6,941 bases of DNA from NCBI GenBank assembly GCA_026984385.1, contig JALSSH010000590.1, positions 1 to 6,941 of the forward strand, written 5' to 3'. The notes under the pieces were generated by a model. That model did no database searches. It was not told the DNA's origin and worked only from the letters and a program-made list of their open reading frames with translations. Shown piece after piece: positions 5,367 to 6,941 of the stretch. The position numbers were made by a program, and so were the translations under genes. The first letter of the stretch is position 1. Each line of letters starts with the position of its first letter. The DNA is from Ardenticatenia bacterium. GTDB taxonomy: Bacteria; Chloroflexota; Anaerolineae; Aggregatilineales; Aggregatilineaceae.

Positions 5367-5471
5367 GGCGGGAAAATCTGCGCAGATAGCCCTGCACGCA
5401 CGATGTTAACACGTCCGCGCGGATGGAGCGAGCGGTTTCGGTGCGTTTTCGGGGCTTCGCTCTTGAGTTTC

Positions 5472-5483
5472 CGCACCGGTGCG
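5472..5483. promoter_or_regulatory. Perfect 12-bp palindrome in the clp-MFS intergenic region
   Basis: CGCACCGGTGCG is fully self-complementary with no spacer. It lies about 116 bp upstream of the clp GTG, within the divergent control region, and a GGTGCGTT copy recurs about 40 bp nearer clp. It is a possible dimer-binding site. In GC-rich DNA such short palindromes also arise by chance, so confidence is low. Confidence 0.2.
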
Positions 5484-5522
5484 TTGCTTTTGTTTTTTCT
5501 GCGCGCACGGCTCTACCGCAAC

Positions 5523-5551
5523 TTGCGCGGAGTCTATCCGTACAATAAAAT
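5523..5551 (+). promoter_or_regulatory. Candidate promoter for the MFS transporter gene
   Basis: TTGCGC (5523-5528), a 17-bp spacer, then TAAAAT (5546-5551, five of six consensus bases). Transcription would start near 5558, giving a leader of about 75 bases before the GTG at 5635. The surrounding 5541-5590 stretch is distinctly AT-rich for this window. No convincing minus-strand promoter for clp was found in the same gap. Confidence 0.4.
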
Positions 5552-5563
5552 TGAGCGCTATAT

Positions 5564-5577
5564 GATGAAAGTTCATC
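5564..5577. promoter_or_regulatory. 14-bp palindrome just downstream of the MFS promoter (candidate operator)
   Basis: GATGAA-AG-TTCATC has six perfect pairs around two bases. It begins about 12 bp after the proposed -10 box, a position where a bound repressor would block transcription of the exporter gene. No regulator gene adjoins it in the window, so the binding partner is unknown. The symmetry is observed; the role is inferred. Confidence 0.35.
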
Positions 5578-5620
5578 TATTCACTTAATTTTGGTGACGG
5601 TAAGGCCTTTGGCGTGGAAC

Positions 5621-5628
5621 AAAGGGGG
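5621..5628 (+). promoter_or_regulatory. Ribosome binding site deciding the MFS start
   Basis: AAAGGGGG ends six bases before the GTG at 5635. This favours 5635 over the in-frame GTG at 5614, whose only upstream purine run is a weaker TAAGG. The choice changes the N terminus by seven residues, all before the first membrane helix. Confidence 0.5.
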
Positions 5629-5634
5629 AACGCT

Positions 5635-6930
5635 GTGGACGCTTCTCAAAGTGCTGTTGTGCCCTGGCACACCACACATCCTTGGAAACGGCTTTTTTTT
5701 ACCATCTTCGCCGGACAAGCCGCCTCGCTGTTGGGCAGCCGTTTGGTGCAATTCGCGCTGGTGTGGTGGTTGACGCGCAAAACCGGCTCGGCGGTGGTGC
5801 TTTCTGCGGCCACATTGGCCGCGCTGCTACCGCAAATCGTGCTCGGGCCGATGATCGGCGCGTTGATAGACCGTTGGCCGCGCCGCCGCGTGATGATCTT
5901 GGCCGACAGCGGGATCGCGTTGGCGACGGTGGGGTTGGCGGTGCTTTTTGCGCTGGGCTGGGCGCGTGTGTGGCATATTTACGTGATCATGTTCATTCGC
6001 TCTTTGGGCGGTGCGTTTCACTGGCCCGCGATGCAGGCTTCCACCTCGCTCATGGTCCCCAAAGAGCATTTGGCGCGCGTCTCCGGCTTGAACCAGACTT
6101 TGCAAGGGGTGGTGGGCGTGGTTGGGCCGCCGCTGGGCGCTTTGGCGATGGAAGCGCTGCCGATGCAAGGCGTCTTGGCAATTGACGTGGGCACGGCGGC
6201 TTTGGCGGTGTTGCCTTTGCTGCTGATCGCCATTCCGGAGGTGCAACGCGCCGCCTCGCCAAACAAGCGTGGTTCGGTCTGGGCGGACTTTCGCGAAGGG
6301 TTGCGCTATGTGCGCGGTTGGCCCGGCTTGGTGGTGTTGATCGGGCTGGCGATGGTGCTCAACTTCCTTTTTAACCCCACCGGAACGCTGATGCCGCTTT
6401 TGATCACCCAACATTTTGGCAAGGGAGCTTTGGAGTTGGGCTGGATGGACTCGGTGTGGGGCGGTGGGATGCTGATCGGCGCGCTGACCTTGAGCGTGTG
6501 GGGTGGTTTTAAGCGTAACATCGTCACCTCGATGAGCGCATTGGTTGGTTTGGGGGTGGGGACGTTGGTGGTTGGCATCTCGCCGTCAAATGCCTTCGGC
6601 TTGGCGCTGGCGGGCATGGGGCTTACCGGCGTGATGTTGCCGCTGGTCAACGGCCCGCTGATGGCGGTGGTGCAAAAAGCGGTGGCGGTGGAGATGCAAG
6701 GGCGGGTTTTTACCTTGCTCAACAGCCTAACCATGCTTGCCACGCCTATTTCGCTGGCGATTGCCGGCCCTGCGGCGGATGTGCTCGGCGTGCGGGTGTG
6801 GTATTGGCTGGCGGGCGGGGTGGCGATGGCGATGGGGGTGGCGGGTTTCTTCATTCCTGCGCTGATGAACATCGAGGAAAACAACGCTGCCGCGCCTGCA
6901 GCGATGGCGGCCTCTTCGGAGGCCGCGTAA
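5635..6930 (+). CDS. MFS transporter, MefA/EntS-like efflux family
   Basis: The 431-residue product is a major facilitator permease of the kind that exports drugs, macrolides or siderophores using the proton gradient. About twelve hydrophobic helices are visible, in two sets of six split by a polar loop near residues 203-230 (EVQRAASPNKRGSVWADFRE). The loop between helices 2 and 3 carries the family signature GALIDRWPRRRVMILAD (75-91), a variant of MFS motif A. The segment RSLGGAFHWPAMQASTSLMV (about 122-141) with the following RVSGLNQ is typical of the MefA/EntS-like branch. The C-terminal tail is alanine-rich and low in complexity (about 415-431). The GTG at 5635 was chosen for its AAAGGGGG site; a GTG seven codons earlier is possible. 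A plus-strand promoter and a palindrome lie upstream, divergent from clp. The substrate cannot be told from the sequence. Confidence 0.9.
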   Translation: MDASQSAVVPWHTTHPWKRLFFTIFAGQAASLLGSRLVQFALVWWLTRKTGSAVVLSAATLAALLPQIVLGPMIGALIDRWPRRRVMILADSGIALATVGLAVLFALGWARVWHIYVIMFIRSLGGAFHWPAMQASTSLMVPKEHLARVSGLNQTLQGVVGVVGPPLGALAMEALPMQGVLAIDVGTAALAVLPLLLIAIPEVQRAASPNKRGSVWADFREGLRYVRGWPGLVVLIGLAMVLNFLFNPTGTLMPLLITQHFGKGALELGWMDSVWGGGMLIGALTLSVWGGFKRNIVTSMSALVGLGVGTLVVGISPSNAFGLALAGMGLTGVMLPLVNGPLMAVVQKAVAVEMQGRVFTLLNSLTMLATPISLAIAGPAADVLGVRVWYWLAGGVAMAMGVAGFFIPALMNIEENNAAAPAAMAASSEAA

Positions 6931-6941
6931 CAACAAGAAGC

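Overview
The window looks like chromosomal DNA of a GC-rich, free-living bacterium. The mixture of families fits best with Chloroflexota (Anaerolineae, Caldilineae or related): an OmpR-type regulator fragment, a rhomboid protease starting MIPIGDENR, a Clp ATPase variant, and a small cysteine-motif protein with NPYPCDFDYG. This placement is an impression from the families and is not proven. No rRNA, tRNA, CRISPR array, transposase or phage gene was seen.

Layout, left to right. (1) Positions 2-442, plus strand: the end of a response regulator or transcription factor with a winged-helix DNA-binding domain, cut by the window edge. (2) Positions 493-1940, minus strand: three genes in series. In transcription order they are a stand-alone receiver protein (1560-1940), an unrecognised 82-residue protein (1291-1539) 20 bp behind it, and a rhomboid intramembrane protease (493-1194). 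A perfect 8-bp inverted repeat lies about 50 bp upstream of the receiver gene. (3) Positions 2062-2298, minus strand: a remnant holding only the C-terminal end of a DegV-family fatty-acid-binding protein. Its remaining two thirds or more is missing. (4) Positions 2299-3090, plus strand: an AT-richer leader with nested inverted repeats and a TTGACA box, then a 172-residue V4R-like cysteine-motif protein, then a strong intrinsic terminator. This is a self-contained transcription unit placed next to the DegV break. (5) Positions 3125-5356, minus strand: a two-ring Clp/Hsp100 ATPase. (6) Positions 5635-6930, plus strand: a 12-helix MFS exporter, divergent from clp.

How the genes may work together. 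The receiver, small protein and rhomboid may be one transcription unit, with possible coupling of the first two. The MFS and clp genes share a 278-bp divergent control region with a plausible plus-strand promoter and a 14-bp palindrome. I see no evidence that the whole window is one pathway.

The most noteworthy observation is in the Clp protein. Its second ATPase ring keeps all canonical motifs. Its first ring keeps the Walker A lysine but has lost the Walker B Asp-Glu, the paired arginine fingers and the aromatic pore-loop segment. The protein also lacks a long middle domain and a recognisable ClpP-docking loop. It therefore looks like a specialised, probably ClpP-independent unfoldase with one active ring. 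The other notable points are the DegV remnant, the V4R-like orphan with its structured leader, and several candidate operators.
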